The notes: a model not told the origin generated them from the sequence alone. DNA of 64,000 nucleotides from Clostridium sp. AN503 (GCF_040719375.1 NZ_JBFDTP010000002.1:2108001-2172000); one strand, 5' to 3'; shown: positions 7,075 through 15,872, counted from the first letter of the stretch. Program-made: numbers and translations.

Positions 7075-8253
7075 TCAATGATGGAACAGGCGGATACCGG
7101 TAAATGCCATGGCAATGCCGTACTTGTCGCAGGTCTCGATCACATTGTCATCCCGCACGGAACCGCCCGGCTGTGCAATGTACTTCACTCCGCTCTTGTT
7201 GGCGCGCTCAATGTTGTCGCCGAAGGGGAAGAACGCGTCAGAGCCGAGAGCCACGCCGGTCATGCGGTTTAACCACGCCCTCTTCTCCTCTTTGGTGAAT
7301 ACCGGCGGTTTTACCTTGAAGGTCTTCTCCCACACGCCATCCTCTAAAACATCCATATATTCGTCGCCGATGTACACGTCGATGGCGTTGTCGCGGTCCG
7401 CACGCTTGATCCCGTCCACAAACTGCAGATCCAGCACCTGGGGCGCCTGGCGTAAAAACCAGTTGTCGGCCTTCTGTCCTGCCAGCCTGGTGCAGTGCAC
7501 TCTGGACTGCTGCCCCGCGCCGATACCGATAGCCTGACCGTCCTTGGCAAAGCAAACGGAATTGGACTGGGTATATTTTAAGGTAATAAGGGAAATCACC
7601 AGGTCTAACTTTGCCAGATCCGGTATTTCCTTGTTCTCCGTCACCACATTGCTTAAAAGGTCGTTGTCGATCACAAGATCGTTCCGCCCCTGCTCAAAGG
7701 TCACGCCGAACACCTGCTTGTGCTCGATCGGTGCGGGCACATAGTCCTTATCGATCTCGATCACGCAGTAGTTGCCGTTTTTCTTGGATCTTAAGATCTC
7801 CAGCGCCTCCGGCTCATAGCCCGGCGCGATCACACCGTCGGAAACCTCACGCTTGATCAGCTTCGCCGTGTCCACGTCACACACATCCGACAGGGAAATA
7901 AAATCGCCGAAGGAGGACATCCGGTCTGCGCCTCTGGCTCTTGCATAAGCGCTTGCAATCGGAGACAGCTTGCCCATATCGTCTACCCAGTAGATCTTGG
8001 CCAGGGTCTCATCCAGAGGCAGGCCCACCGCAGCTCCTGCCGGGGATACATGCTTGAAGGAGGTAGCCGCCGGGAGACCGGTAGCGGCTTTTAACTCCCG
8101 CACAAGCTGCCATCCGTTGAATGCGTCCAGAAGGTTGATATACCCCGGTCTGCCGCTTAATACTTTGATCGGCAGTTCTTCTCCCTCCTCCATGAAGATT
8201 TTTGCAGGTTTCTGGTTGGGGTTACAGCCATATTTCAGTTCCATCTCGTTCAT
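7075..8253 (-). CDS. Stand-alone AICAR formyltransferase (PurH C-domain type)
   Basis: This 392-residue protein matches the AICAR transformylase half of PurH, without the N-terminal IMP cyclohydrolase domain. The SFKHVSPAGAAVG motif (about residues 65-77) carries the catalytic Lys-His pair, and GCNPNQKPA at the N-terminus and YTQSNSVCFAKDGQ (about 235) are typical of the family. It uses 10-formyl-tetrahydrofolate to make FAICAR, the penultimate step to IMP. The next upstream gene encodes a separate IMP cyclohydrolase, so the two PurH activities are split. Both genes follow a ZTP riboswitch. The stop lies 147 bases from the rrf2 start, with no clear terminator seen between them. Confidence 0.9.
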   Translation of the reverse strand: MNEMELKYGCNPNQKPAKIFMEEGEELPIKVLSGRPGYINLLDAFNGWQLVRELKAATGLPAATSFKHVSPAGAAVGLPLDETLAKIYWVDDMGKLSPIASAYARARGADRMSSFGDFISLSDVCDVDTAKLIKREVSDGVIAPGYEPEALEILRSKKNGNYCVIEIDKDYVPAPIEHKQVFGVTFEQGRNDLVIDNDLLSNVVTENKEIPDLAKLDLVISLITLKYTQSNSVCFAKDGQAIGIGAGQQSRVHCTRLAGQKADNWFLRQAPQVLDLQFVDGIKRADRDNAIDVYIGDEYMDVLEDGVWEKTFKVKPPVFTKEEKRAWLNRMTGVALGSDAFFPFGDNIERANKSGVKYIAQPGGSVRDDNVIETCDKYGIAMAFTGIRLFHH

Positions 8254-8296
8254 GATCTTCTTCCTCTCTGTATGTGTTCGTTGTCAACTATAGCTT

Positions 8297-9010
8297 TTAC
8301 TGGTTCTTATTGACGATCTTTGTCTCATAGGCGCCGGTCTCAATATCAATATACCGTACAAACAGGGACACCTTGTTGTCCTCGTTTAAGCTGTTCCACA
8401 GCATGTCCGTGAACGCGTCCATATCGTCCATCATGCCCACCAGCTTCGGCTCGCCTTCAAAGCTGGGCAGCGGATCGCCGTCGTGCATATAGGTGTGGAT
8501 GAAATGGCCCTCGCCCGCAGCCGGATTCTCGTAGGCAAAGGTATAACGGTTGCAGGCATCCGGGTTGCCGTTATTGCTCTTTAATATGGACATGGCATAG
8601 TTGTAGCCGCCGTTCTCCAGGTGCATGATACCGGAGATCCGGGGAGTGTAGTTGGGACCGTCCGGCTCGAACTCGCGGCAGCGCAGGGACTGCTCAAAGG
8701 TCAGCTGCTTGTCCATGCCCTCGTAGATGGTGTCGGTCTGGTCTCCGTTGGTCACGATGGTCTTGTTGCCCAGCACACGGACCGGTGCGTAGATGATCAG
8801 GCTCGGATCCTCCAGTTTGGACGGATCAAAGGCCTGGGTGCGGATCCCCGCTCCGTCCTCAACGAACACACGGTTCCGGCTGTTGGAGCTTCTGCCCATG
8901 ATAAAGTAGGCAGCCACCGCCTTTTTTCCGTCGGGTGTTTTCCCGATCACGATCCCTCTGCCCGGGTAATCGTTGGTTTTCAGTTCCTGCTCCAGTGATA
9001 ACATGTTCAT
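8297..9010 (-). CDS. IMP cyclohydrolase, PurO-like
   Basis: A 237-residue protein of the archaeal-type IMP cyclohydrolase (PurO) family, which closes FAICAR to IMP. The N-terminal stretch YPGRGIVIGKTPDGKKAVAAY and the middle MGRSSNSRNRVF are recognisable. The frame is open further upstream, but ATG 9010 has a GGAGG site at good spacing and directly follows the riboswitch leader, so it is taken as the start. It is the first gene of a two-gene operon with the stand-alone AICAR formyltransferase, and together they replace the fused PurH. Confidence 0.85.
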   Translation of the reverse strand: MNMLSLEQELKTNDYPGRGIVIGKTPDGKKAVAAYFIMGRSSNSRNRVFVEDGAGIRTQAFDPSKLEDPSLIIYAPVRVLGNKTIVTNGDQTDTIYEGMDKQLTFEQSLRCREFEPDGPNYTPRISGIMHLENGGYNYAMSILKSNNGNPDACNRYTFAYENPAAGEGHFIHTYMHDGDPLPSFEGEPKLVGMMDDMDAFTDMLWNSLNEDNKVSLFVRYIDIETGAYETKIVNKNQ

Positions 9011-9121
9011 AGAATATCCTCCTTTGTTGATATCTCCTTTTTTAACGTCTCTCAGAAACCATATCAGATACACCAATGCGCATCCCACAAATCGTTCAGG
9101 GATTCCCTTCTTCTATACTGC

Positions 9122-9166
9122 AAAAAGACCGCCCGGGTACCACAAAAACATGGCGCCCAGGCGGTC
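9122..9166 (-). terminator. Riboswitch-controlled terminator ahead of the purO-like gene
   Basis: Minus-strand GACCGCC-TGGG (from 9166) pairs with CCCGGGCGGTC (ending 9127), giving a stem of about 11 pairs, followed by TTTTT (9122-9126). The 5' arm overlaps the conserved CCGCCTGGGC element of the ZTP aptamer, so ligand binding and terminator folding exclude each other. Confidence 0.88.
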
Positions 9167-9230
9167 GGCTCTGACTATTGTTACGTGCTCCCCTGTGGTT
9201 CCCCACTTATCCGCCAGTCGCACGCTCTGG
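9152..9230 (-). ncRNA. ZTP (pfl) riboswitch
   Basis: The minus strand carries the conserved ZTP aptamer parts in order: CGTGCGACTGGCGG (about 9211-9225), a GTGG...CCAC hairpin, GGGGAGCACG (pairing CGTGC/GCACG as P1), and the 3' element GCCGACCGCCTGGGC (9155-9169). ZTP/ZMP build up when 10-formyl-tetrahydrofolate is short, and the aptamer then switches on purine and one-carbon genes. Its place ahead of the two genes that consume ZMP (AICAR) fits this exactly. The overlapping terminator implies an ON switch. Confidence 0.92.
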
Positions 9231-9234
9231 ATTT

Positions 9235-9263
9235 ATCATAATAGATTTGAGGCGGATTTGCAA
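9235..9263 (-). promoter_or_regulatory. Promoter of the ZTP-riboswitch purine operon
   Basis: Minus-strand TTGCAA (9258-9263) and TATGAT (9235-9240) have a 17-base spacer. The predicted start near 9228 lies at the 5' edge of the aptamer. Confidence 0.7.
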
Positions 9264-9291
9264 GTATTTTATCTTTCATTTTTATTCATTT

Positions 9292-10641
9292 CTATTCATT
9301 CCGGATCGCCGCCAGCGGACTCAGCTTCATAGCTCGCAGAGCCGGGAAGAATCCGGCGGCCATCCCCACCAGGATCGCGAATCCGATCGCCGCCAGGGCA
9401 AGCCAGGACGGAATCCTGGAGATATCCCCGTCCATACCGGTCATGGTCTGCGCGATGGCAAGAAACCGGTTCATGGCAAAGGACACCCCATAGCTGAACG
9501 CAACTCCGATGACGCCCCCCAGAAATCCGATAAAGCCGGACTCCAAAAGGAACATATTGCGGATCACTCCCATATCACACCCCAGCACCTTGATCACGCC
9601 GATCTCTTTGGTCCGCTCGTAAATGGACATCATCATGGTATTGGCGATACCGATCGCCGCAACGAACAGGGAGACCGCGCCGATACCGCCAAGCACCGCC
9701 TGGATCATATTGGACTGTTTCTCCGACTGCTCCATCCAGTCTGCACGGCTGTAAGCCTGGAATCCCATGTCTGTAAGCTGCTTCTGAACATCCGTCACAT
9801 TTTCCATCTCATCCACATTGACCACACAGGAGCTATAGATAAAGTAACGGTAGGGCTTCCCCTTTTTGTTGGTGGGCTGGCCCGGAATCACATTTTTCTT
9901 AAATATCTTTTTCAACTGTGCTTCCAGAAGATCCAGCTGGGTGTACACGGAGTAGGCATAGTCATTGTAATCGTCCACAGTTCCTTCTACGATCCCCGCA
10001 GTTGGCAGGATGTATTTCTTCGGGGCTTTCGGCTTATTTTCACCTTCTCCCTGGGACTGATAATAAGCATCCGTGTCAAAGATCACAAAAAGCGGCCTTC
10101 CCATCAGGTCTACATCGGGAAGTTCCCCGGTCATCCAGTAATTGCCTCCATTGCCCTTGTCATCCGTAAACCACTGGATCACGGCATTTCCAAAAATAAG
10201 CTGAAGCTCCTTGTCGTCCCTCGTGGGAATCTTTCCCTGTCCAAGGGGGATCTGCTGCAGATATTCGATCGGCGCTCCGGTCAGGGTCATGCCTGAGGAA
10301 TATTTCCCCTGCCTCATGATCACCTGGACCTCCAGCAGTGGATATACGCTGGTCACATGTTCGATCCGGCCCATCTGCTTCACCGTATCATCTGTTATAT
10401 AAAGCGGCTCTGTCTTGTCATCGCTTCCGCCCCAGTAACTGTCGCTCCGCACCTCGACCGCCGTCAGGCTGCCGTAGGAGGAGATCAGCTCACGGTTCAG
10501 TTCATTCAGGCCGATACCAAGGGAAACCATGACCACGATAGATGCCGTCCCGATGATCACGCCAAGGACCGTCAGAGCGGTCCTCAGCTTTCTTCTTCTC
10601 AAATTGTTCAGGCTCATACCGAGCAAATCCACAAATCTCAT
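9292..10641 (-). CDS. MacB-like ABC transporter permease
   Basis: A 449-residue membrane protein with the MacB/FtsX permease layout: one N-terminal membrane helix (about residues 20-45, TALTVLGVIIGTASIVVM), a large extracellular MacB_PCD domain (about 50-310), and three C-terminal helices (about 315-440) ending in PALRAMKLSPLAAIRNE, the usual ending of this family. It is the last gene of an operon with an ATPase and a secreted CARDB-like protein. Such systems use mechanotransmission and move or release extracytoplasmic substrates, not importing them. The substrate is unknown. Confidence 0.88.
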   Translation of the reverse strand: MRFVDLLGMSLNNLRRRKLRTALTVLGVIIGTASIVVMVSLGIGLNELNRELISSYGSLTAVEVRSDSYWGGSDDKTEPLYITDDTVKQMGRIEHVTSVYPLLEVQVIMRQGKYSSGMTLTGAPIEYLQQIPLGQGKIPTRDDKELQLIFGNAVIQWFTDDKGNGGNYWMTGELPDVDLMGRPLFVIFDTDAYYQSQGEGENKPKAPKKYILPTAGIVEGTVDDYNDYAYSVYTQLDLLEAQLKKIFKKNVIPGQPTNKKGKPYRYFIYSSCVVNVDEMENVTDVQKQLTDMGFQAYSRADWMEQSEKQSNMIQAVLGGIGAVSLFVAAIGIANTMMMSIYERTKEIGVIKVLGCDMGVIRNMFLLESGFIGFLGGVIGVAFSYGVSFAMNRFLAIAQTMTGMDGDISRIPSWLALAAIGFAILVGMAAGFFPALRAMKLSPLAAIRNE

Positions 10642-10677
10642 GGTCTTCTGTCCTCATTTCCGGTATATGGTCTGCGG

Positions 10678-12489
10678 TTATTCCTCGTCATCCTCAAATG
10701 CTTCCTGCTCTTTTTTATGTTTCCGGTATTTGATCCCGATCACGATCAGGATCAGGCTCAATACCGCCACAGCTCCCAATGCTGCCGGCAGCAGAAGGTT
10801 CTGGTACTTTTCCATAAATCCCGGCTCTTCCATGGGAATATCATCGAAATTGCCCACGTCCATATCTTCCATAAAGGACATATCCTCCGTCACAAACAGG
10901 GACAGTTCCTTCTCTTCCTCGGAAACCTCGCCGTTCTCATCCTCGTATGAGATAATGACCTTTACCTTCCCGTCGTCAGCCGTAGGCGCAGCACCGGTCA
11001 GCATACAGTCCACATTGCCTGTCTCGCCGGGCTTGATATTCCCGACGTAGGTGTCCGTGGTCTGGATAGAATCCGCCTCAAACTTGACCATCACATTGTA
11101 GAGCATGACCTTTCCGGTATTGTTGATACCAAACATAATGTTGGATTCTTCTCCAACGGAGATGGACTCCGGCATGATCTCAAAGGTACCTGTGTTCAGA
11201 CGCGGGATCTGCTTGATCGGGATATCCACCGCCATGCTCTCCTCTGCATTCTTGAACTCCGGGCTGTCGAACTTGGCCTTGATCGTCAGGCCGTAGGAAC
11301 GCTGATCCACACCCGCCCGGGAGCTTAAGCGGAACTTTACCTCTTTTGTCGCCCCGGCTCCTAAGGAGCTTAAGGCAACGGAGGTGGAGCCGGACTCCGT
11401 GGTAAATACCGGGCTGTCGGATACCTTTTCCGACTCTACGGTCAGAAGGATATCGGAGGCGGAGACGCTGCTGGACGCGTTCTTGACCTGCAGTACCAGG
11501 TCAAAGCTTTCTCCGGCGATAATGGTCTCAGGAGTAGTTACGAATCCGTCTACGATCAGACGTGCTTTTGTCCTGTCATGTTCATTGAATTCCTCATAAT
11601 CATCCTCCTTCTCCTTGTTGTTCACATGGACGTAAAAGGAGGTCTCGTAGGTCTGCAGCTCATCGCCTGTGGAGCTGTCGGAGTAAAATATCTTCATGTT
11701 GATCGGATAGTAACCGGTGTATGTATCCTCGCGGATCGCAAAGCTGTAGCCCAGGGGTACGGTCTCATCCACTCCGATCTTTTCAAACATCCTGTCATAG
11801 TTGGCGTCATTGATCTGGAAGGGGAACTTGGCGCTGTCCGGGTCTAAAACCATGCTTGCCTTTACGTTGTATACGGTGGCGGGGCTGTTGTTGCGGAGGT
11901 TGATGGTAAAATTCATCACATTGGGATAAGTGCCGTCCGGTGTGCTCTGTCCTTCGCCCAGGACAAAGTCATAGGTCTTGTTCTCATCGTCATCGTCGTC
12001 GCCTGTGGTGGTGGATTTGGTGATCCAGACCTGGAGGTCTCCGTATCCGATCTGGTCTGTGTAGCCTTCTCCACTCACCTTACGCAAAACAATGACCGGA
12101 ACTTTATAGTAGCCTTCGGATAAGTCGCTGCGCACGCGGCCTGTCAGGGAAACGGTCTTTTTGCCGCTCAGGGCTCCGATCCTTTTCGGATTGTCTCTGT
12201 CAGGAAGGGATGTGGTATCCTCAAATGGAAATGCATAGCCATGCGTCCTGTCTTCCTCATCTTCGTCCCAGATCTCGCCTCCGGTCACATCAAATGCGAT
12301 CGCCGCATCCTCGATCCTGGTTCCATGGCTGTCAACCTGGAAAGACACTGTCATGTTCTTTCCAGTTTTGCCGCGGGTGATCTTATCGGTTGATACGGAT
12401 ACCTCATCGGCAAACGCGGTCACCGGCATTGCTGCAATCGTCATGAGTACCGCCAGGAGGGCGGTCAGACTACGTTTCCACATTTTCAT
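10678..12489 (-). CDS. Secreted, membrane-anchored CARDB-like protein of the ABC operon
   Basis: The 603-residue protein has a signal peptide (residues 1-27, ending AFADE), several Ig-like domains similar to CARDB/NEW3 or COG1361 S-layer-type domains (around 30-160, 185-300, 320-420 and 430-530), a linker, and one C-terminal membrane helix (about 565-587) with a charged cytoplasmic tail. It should stand on the outer face of the membrane. It lies between the ATPase and the permease genes, and this three-part order is common in Firmicutes, which suggests a working complex. No enzymatic motif is seen. It may present a substrate to the permease or bind the cell wall. Confidence 0.75.
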   Translation of the reverse strand: MKMWKRSLTALLAVLMTIAAMPVTAFADEVSVSTDKITRGKTGKNMTVSFQVDSHGTRIEDAAIAFDVTGGEIWDEDEEDRTHGYAFPFEDTTSLPDRDNPKRIGALSGKKTVSLTGRVRSDLSEGYYKVPVIVLRKVSGEGYTDQIGYGDLQVWITKSTTTGDDDDDENKTYDFVLGEGQSTPDGTYPNVMNFTINLRNNSPATVYNVKASMVLDPDSAKFPFQINDANYDRMFEKIGVDETVPLGYSFAIREDTYTGYYPINMKIFYSDSSTGDELQTYETSFYVHVNNKEKEDDYEEFNEHDRTKARLIVDGFVTTPETIIAGESFDLVLQVKNASSSVSASDILLTVESEKVSDSPVFTTESGSTSVALSSLGAGATKEVKFRLSSRAGVDQRSYGLTIKAKFDSPEFKNAEESMAVDIPIKQIPRLNTGTFEIMPESISVGEESNIMFGINNTGKVMLYNVMVKFEADSIQTTDTYVGNIKPGETGNVDCMLTGAAPTADDGKVKVIISYEDENGEVSEEEKELSLFVTEDMSFMEDMDVGNFDDIPMEEPGFMEKYQNLLLPAALGAVAVLSLILIVIGIKYRKHKKEQEAFEDDEE

Positions 12490-12505
12490 ACTCTTAATCT
12501 CCTCT

Positions 12506-13354
12506 TTACGCTTCAGTCAGCTGGTTGTCAGGTGTGCTGCCGGAATCTGGTTCCGCGGGGGTATCCGGGGATTCCGGCGGTTGTGTATGGAGCTCCGCTT
12601 CCAGGAAGGCTTCTGGAGTAAAGTCCTCATCATCGGGATGGTACTGCTCCTCTATCTTTAATATCTTTCCGTCCACAATGTGGAACTGCCGGTCTGCAAA
12701 GGTGGCAAGATGGTTGTCATGGGTGACCATGACCAGGGTCTGGTTCTGCTCACGGACGATCCGGCGCATTAGTTTTAAGACTTCCATTGTGGTCTTGGAA
12801 TCCAGGTTGCCGGTGGGCTCGTCCGCAAAAATGATCTTGGGGTTTACCACCAGCGCCCGGGCTATGCCTACGCGCTGCTGCTGTCCGCCGGACATGGCGT
12901 TTGCCATGTGCTTCATCTGCTTTTCCAGGCCTACCAGTTTCAGGTATTTTTTGGCTCTTTCGTTGCGGATCCGACGGGGGATGCCGCGGAAGGATAAGGG
13001 CAGGGCTACGTTTTCTACGGCGTTTAGGGTCTGTAATAAGTTGTAGGACTGGAAGATGAAGCCTACGTTTTCTCTGCGGAAGGCTACTAACTGGTTCTCG
13101 TTCATCTTCTCCATGTGCTTCCCTGCTATGACGATCTCGCCTTTGGAGGGCTTTTCTAAGCCGGCCAGCATGTTTAACAGGGTGGATTTGCCGGAGCCGG
13201 ACGGGCCGACTATGGCACAGAACTCACCTTTGTACATGGTGAAGTCTACTCCGTTTAGGGCGTAGACTTTGTTGGTGCCTACTTTGTATATTTTGTATAG
13301 GTTTTTTACCTGGATGATCGGGGTCTTCGTTTGGGGCTTGGAGGGTGTTTCCAT
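12506..13354 (-). CDS. LolD/MacB-type ABC transporter ATP-binding protein
   Basis: A 282-residue ATPase with Walker A GPSGSGKST (about residue 50), Q-loop FQSYNLL, signature MSGGQQQRVGIARAL, Walker B IIFADEPTGNLD, and the switch His in VTHD. The first 20 residues and the last 45 residues (Pro/Glu/Asp-rich) are extensions beyond the usual 230-residue domain. It starts the three-gene operon. The start ATG lies in an extremely C-rich leader (G-rich on the plus strand), with a weak AGGAG about ten bases upstream, so translation may be poor or regulated. Confidence 0.9.
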   Translation of the reverse strand: METPSKPQTKTPIIQVKNLYKIYKVGTNKVYALNGVDFTMYKGEFCAIVGPSGSGKSTLLNMLAGLEKPSKGEIVIAGKHMEKMNENQLVAFRRENVGFIFQSYNLLQTLNAVENVALPLSFRGIPRRIRNERAKKYLKLVGLEKQMKHMANAMSGGQQQRVGIARALVVNPKIIFADEPTGNLDSKTTMEVLKLMRRIVREQNQTLVMVTHDNHLATFADRQFHIVDGKILKIEEQYHPDDEDFTPEAFLEAELHTQPPESPDTPAEPDSGSTPDNQLTEA

Positions 13355-13400
13355 GGGGTGGGGGCTCCTGTGGGGGGGGCGATGAGGAGGGGGGAGCGGG
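13355..13400 (+). other. G-tract cluster with G-quadruplex potential at the 5' end of the ABC operon
   Basis: Runs of 4, 5, 8 and 6 G occur within 46 bases, separated by loops of 1 to about 9 bases. On the minus-strand mRNA this is a C-rich leader next to the start codon. The rest of the 13355-13856 gap holds the hairpin element described separately and an AT-rich pyrB promoter region, and no gene. Confidence 0.55.
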
Positions 13401-13540
13401 CTCGGCGGAAAAAGGAGAGACGGGCTCGATGGCGCTGCGCTTCATCATCGCGGTTTGTTGTGGGGTACTGGTGTTGGGGACTCCGCAGTGCGTAAGCTGG
13501 ATTCCGCTTCGCTCCATCCAGCTCACGGGCTTCGCCCTGT

Positions 13541-13605
13541 CAAAAAGGCCGAAACCAAATTTTCTTTTGTGCAAGCACAACGAAAATTTGGTTTTGTCCT
13601 TTTTG
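13541..13605. repeat. Long imperfect hairpin element (REP/MITE-like)
   Basis: Arms of about 32 bases pair around the loop GTGC-AA-GCAC (13569-13578). Inner arms AACCAAATTTTC and GAAAATTTGGTT are perfect complements and outer arms CAAAAAGG and CCTTTTTG extend the stem. It lies between two divergent genes and has no T run typical of a terminator on either side beyond its own arms. Confidence 0.6.
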
Positions 13606-13856
13606 GCACTGCTCATTGCTTACGTGTAGATTATACACCATCCCTCCTCACCTTTGCATCTTTATTTTCTTAATCTTCCTTAAGGTTTTTTTACAATATA
13701 ATATCCTATGCAATCTAACGTATTTCAACGCATTTTCTTCGCATTGATATCTCCAATTATACTTTTCTAAAAAAGTACTGGTAATCTTGTTGGGAATCAG
13801 ATATAATTATCCACGAATGATATGACATTTGACTTTTATAACAAAGGAGATACGCT

Positions 13857-14780
13857 ATGAGACACTTGTTGAACCCGTTGGATTTTTCTGTGGAGGAGAT
13901 TGAGCGGCTGCTTTCGCTGGCTTCTGATATTGCTGATCATCTTCCCGAGTATGCTCACGTTTGTGACGGTAAAAAATTAGCGACTTTGTTTTATGAACCA
14001 AGTACGAGAACCAGACTTAGTTTTGAATCTGCAATGCTAAGTCTTGGGGGCAGTGTACTTGGTTTTTCTTCGGCCGATTCGAGCTCGGCGGCTAAGGGGG
14101 AGAGCGTGGCGGATACGATCCGGATGATCTCCTGCTACGCGGATATCGCGGCCATGCGGCATCCGAAGGAGGGCTCTGCACTGGTGGCTTCCCAAAAATC
14201 CGGCATCCCGGTTATCAATGCGGGGGACGGCGGGCATCAGCATCCGACCCAGACTCTGACAGACCTTATGACCATCCGTTCCCTTAAGGGACGGCTTGAC
14301 AACCTGACCATCGGCCTCTGCGGGGACTTGAAGTTCGGACGCACGGTCCACTCTCTCATCAATGCCATGGTTCGCTATCCGAATATCCGCTTCGTGCTGA
14401 TCTCCCCGGATGAGCTGAAGGTGCCGGAGTATATCCGCGAGGACGTGCTGAAGGCAAATAATGTGGAATTTAAAGAGGTCAACAATCTGGACGACGCCAT
14501 GCCGGAGCTGGACATCCTCTATATGACCCGCGTTCAGAAGGAGCGCTTCTTCAACGAGGAGGATTACATCCGTTTAAAGAACTTCTACATCCTGGACAAG
14601 CAGAAAATGAAGCTGGCAAAGGACAATATGTATGTGCTTCATCCGCTCCCCCGCGTCAATGAGATCTCTACGGAGGTGGACGACGACCCGAGAGCCGCTT
14701 ATTTTAAACAGGCACAGTACGGCGTCTACGTGCGCATGGCCCTTATCATGACTTTACTGGAGGTAGAAAAATCATGTTAA
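13857..14780 (+). CDS. pyrB: Aspartate carbamoyltransferase catalytic subunit
   Basis: The 307-residue enzyme joins carbamoyl phosphate and aspartate, the first committed step of pyrimidine synthesis. The carbamoyl-phosphate loop STRTRLSFE (about residues 51-59) and HPTQTLTDL (about 130-138) are intact, as is the HPLPRVNEIS segment near 265. A good AAAGGAG site precedes the ATG. It overlaps pyrI by seven bases, so the two subunits are translationally coupled and should form the allosteric holoenzyme. The other pyr genes of the window (pyrK, pyrD, pyrE) lie 47 kb away on the minus strand. No PyrR-type attenuator was recognised in the leader. Confidence 0.95.
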   Translation: MRHLLNPLDFSVEEIERLLSLASDIADHLPEYAHVCDGKKLATLFYEPSTRTRLSFESAMLSLGGSVLGFSSADSSSAAKGESVADTIRMISCYADIAAMRHPKEGSALVASQKSGIPVINAGDGGHQHPTQTLTDLMTIRSLKGRLDNLTIGLCGDLKFGRTVHSLINAMVRYPNIRFVLISPDELKVPEYIREDVLKANNVEFKEVNNLDDAMPELDILYMTRVQKERFFNEEDYIRLKNFYILDKQKMKLAKDNMYVLHPLPRVNEISTEVDDDPRAAYFKQAQYGVYVRMALIMTLLEVEKSC

Positions 14781-15199
14781 ATATCAGTGGATTACAGGAA
14801 GGCGTGGTTTTAGACCACATTCAGGCAGGCAAGAGCCTGGATATCTATTTCCATCTGGGTCTGGACAAATTAGACTGCCAGGTGGCTATCATCAAAAACG
14901 CCCGCAGCAACAAGATGGGCCGCAAGGACATCATCAAGGTGGAGGGGCCGATCGGCAACCTGGATTTGAACGTACTCGGATACATTGACCACAATATCAC
15001 CGTAAATATCATCCGGGACAATAAGATCGTTGAAAAAAAGGCGTTGAGCCTTCCCAAGAAGATCACCAATGTCATCCAGTGCAAGAACCCGCGCTGCATT
15101 ACCTCCATCGAGCAGGAGCTGCCCCATATCTTCTATCTCACCGATGAGAAGACGGAGACCTACCGCTGCATGTACTGTGAGGAGAAATACGGAAAATAA
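14774..15199 (+). CDS. pyrI: Aspartate carbamoyltransferase regulatory subunit
   Basis: A 141-residue regulatory chain. The N-terminal allosteric domain (residues 1-95, including the nucleotide-binding VLDHIQAGKS region) precedes the zinc domain with Cys in CKNPRC (about 104-109) and CMYC (about 133-136). It binds CTP/ATP and holds catalytic trimers together. It overlaps the end of pyrB by seven bases. The length is close to the usual 150 residues. Confidence 0.95.
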   Translation: MLNISGLQEGVVLDHIQAGKSLDIYFHLGLDKLDCQVAIIKNARSNKMGRKDIIKVEGPIGNLDLNVLGYIDHNITVNIIRDNKIVEKKALSLPKKITNVIQCKNPRCITSIEQELPHIFYLTDEKTETYRCMYCEEKYGK

Positions 15200-15284
15200 A
15201 TATTTAAAAGCTGCAAATCAAATGCCCTGTGCCGGCGGAACCGTGATCCGCCCGGCGCAGCGCATTTTCTGTCTCCATCAGAAA

Positions 15285-15309
15285 GCGGTGCCGCAAGAAA
15301 CGGCACCGC
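15285..15309. terminator. Hairpin between convergent pyrI and carD, possible terminator
   Basis: GCGGTGCCG (15285-15293) and CGGCACCGC (15301-15309) form a 9-bp GC-rich stem with a 7-base loop. The flanking T runs are short on both strands, so efficiency is uncertain. It lies between convergent genes and could serve both. Confidence 0.5.
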
Positions 15310-15362
15310 CTGTTATAATCTGAGTTCCTATCCATCCGGCTCTCACCGGCTATTTCCTGATA

Positions 15363-15872
15363 TCACGCCTGCATATGCTCAATTCGGCCTGAGATATACT
15401 CCTCCATATTCTCCCTGGAAACTTCCAGCGGAATCTCCAACTCAGTATAGAGATAATCCTCAGCCATACGCAGGTACTTCTCGTCCGTAGATGTGATCTT
15501 CTTCCCCTGGGCGCTGCGCTCTGCCTTGCGCAGATACAGGGTCTTGATGATCTTGATCCACTCTCTGCAGTCACAGGATCTCATACATTCCTTGTACTTC
15601 TCCTCGCGGAGCTTGTCACTGGTAAACCATAACTCCTCAATATCGGGTATCTCGTCGATCAGCCTCGTCGCTTCTTCTCTGGTCAGGATCCTGCGCATCA
15701 GAGTCTTCTTGCTGTCCACCGGAGTAAATATCTTCCCGCCCTTCTGACTGGATGGAGCCAACACATAAAACAATCTGTCCCGGGAAACCCCGTCCATGTT
15801 CATGGTCGTGATATCCTCAATCCTGCACACACCAGACGTTCCGTAAATAATGTATTCATTTTTTTCAAACAT
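15363..15872 (-). CDS. CarD-family transcriptional regulator
   Basis: A 169-residue protein with the N-terminal CarD/CdnL RNA-polymerase-interacting domain (residues 1-60; YIIYGTSGVCRIEDI is the family start) and an all-helical C-terminal part (about 65-165), as expected for a factor that binds the polymerase beta subunit and promoter DNA. Clostridial genomes often carry several such small CarD proteins. The ATG is preceded by AGGAAGTG. It is monocistronic and its exact targets cannot be read from the sequence. Confidence 0.85.
   Translation of the reverse strand: MFEKNEYIIYGTSGVCRIEDITTMNMDGVSRDRLFYVLAPSSQKGGKIFTPVDSKKTLMRRILTREEATRLIDEIPDIEELWFTSDKLREEKYKECMRSCDCREWIKIIKTLYLRKAERSAQGKKITSTDEKYLRMAEDYLYTELEIPLEVSRENMEEYISGRIEHMQA

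Noticed and set aside
13224..13629. Open frames on both strands in the ABC/pyrB gap
   Set aside because: They run through the G-tract and the hairpin element, have low-complexity translations and no ribosome sites.
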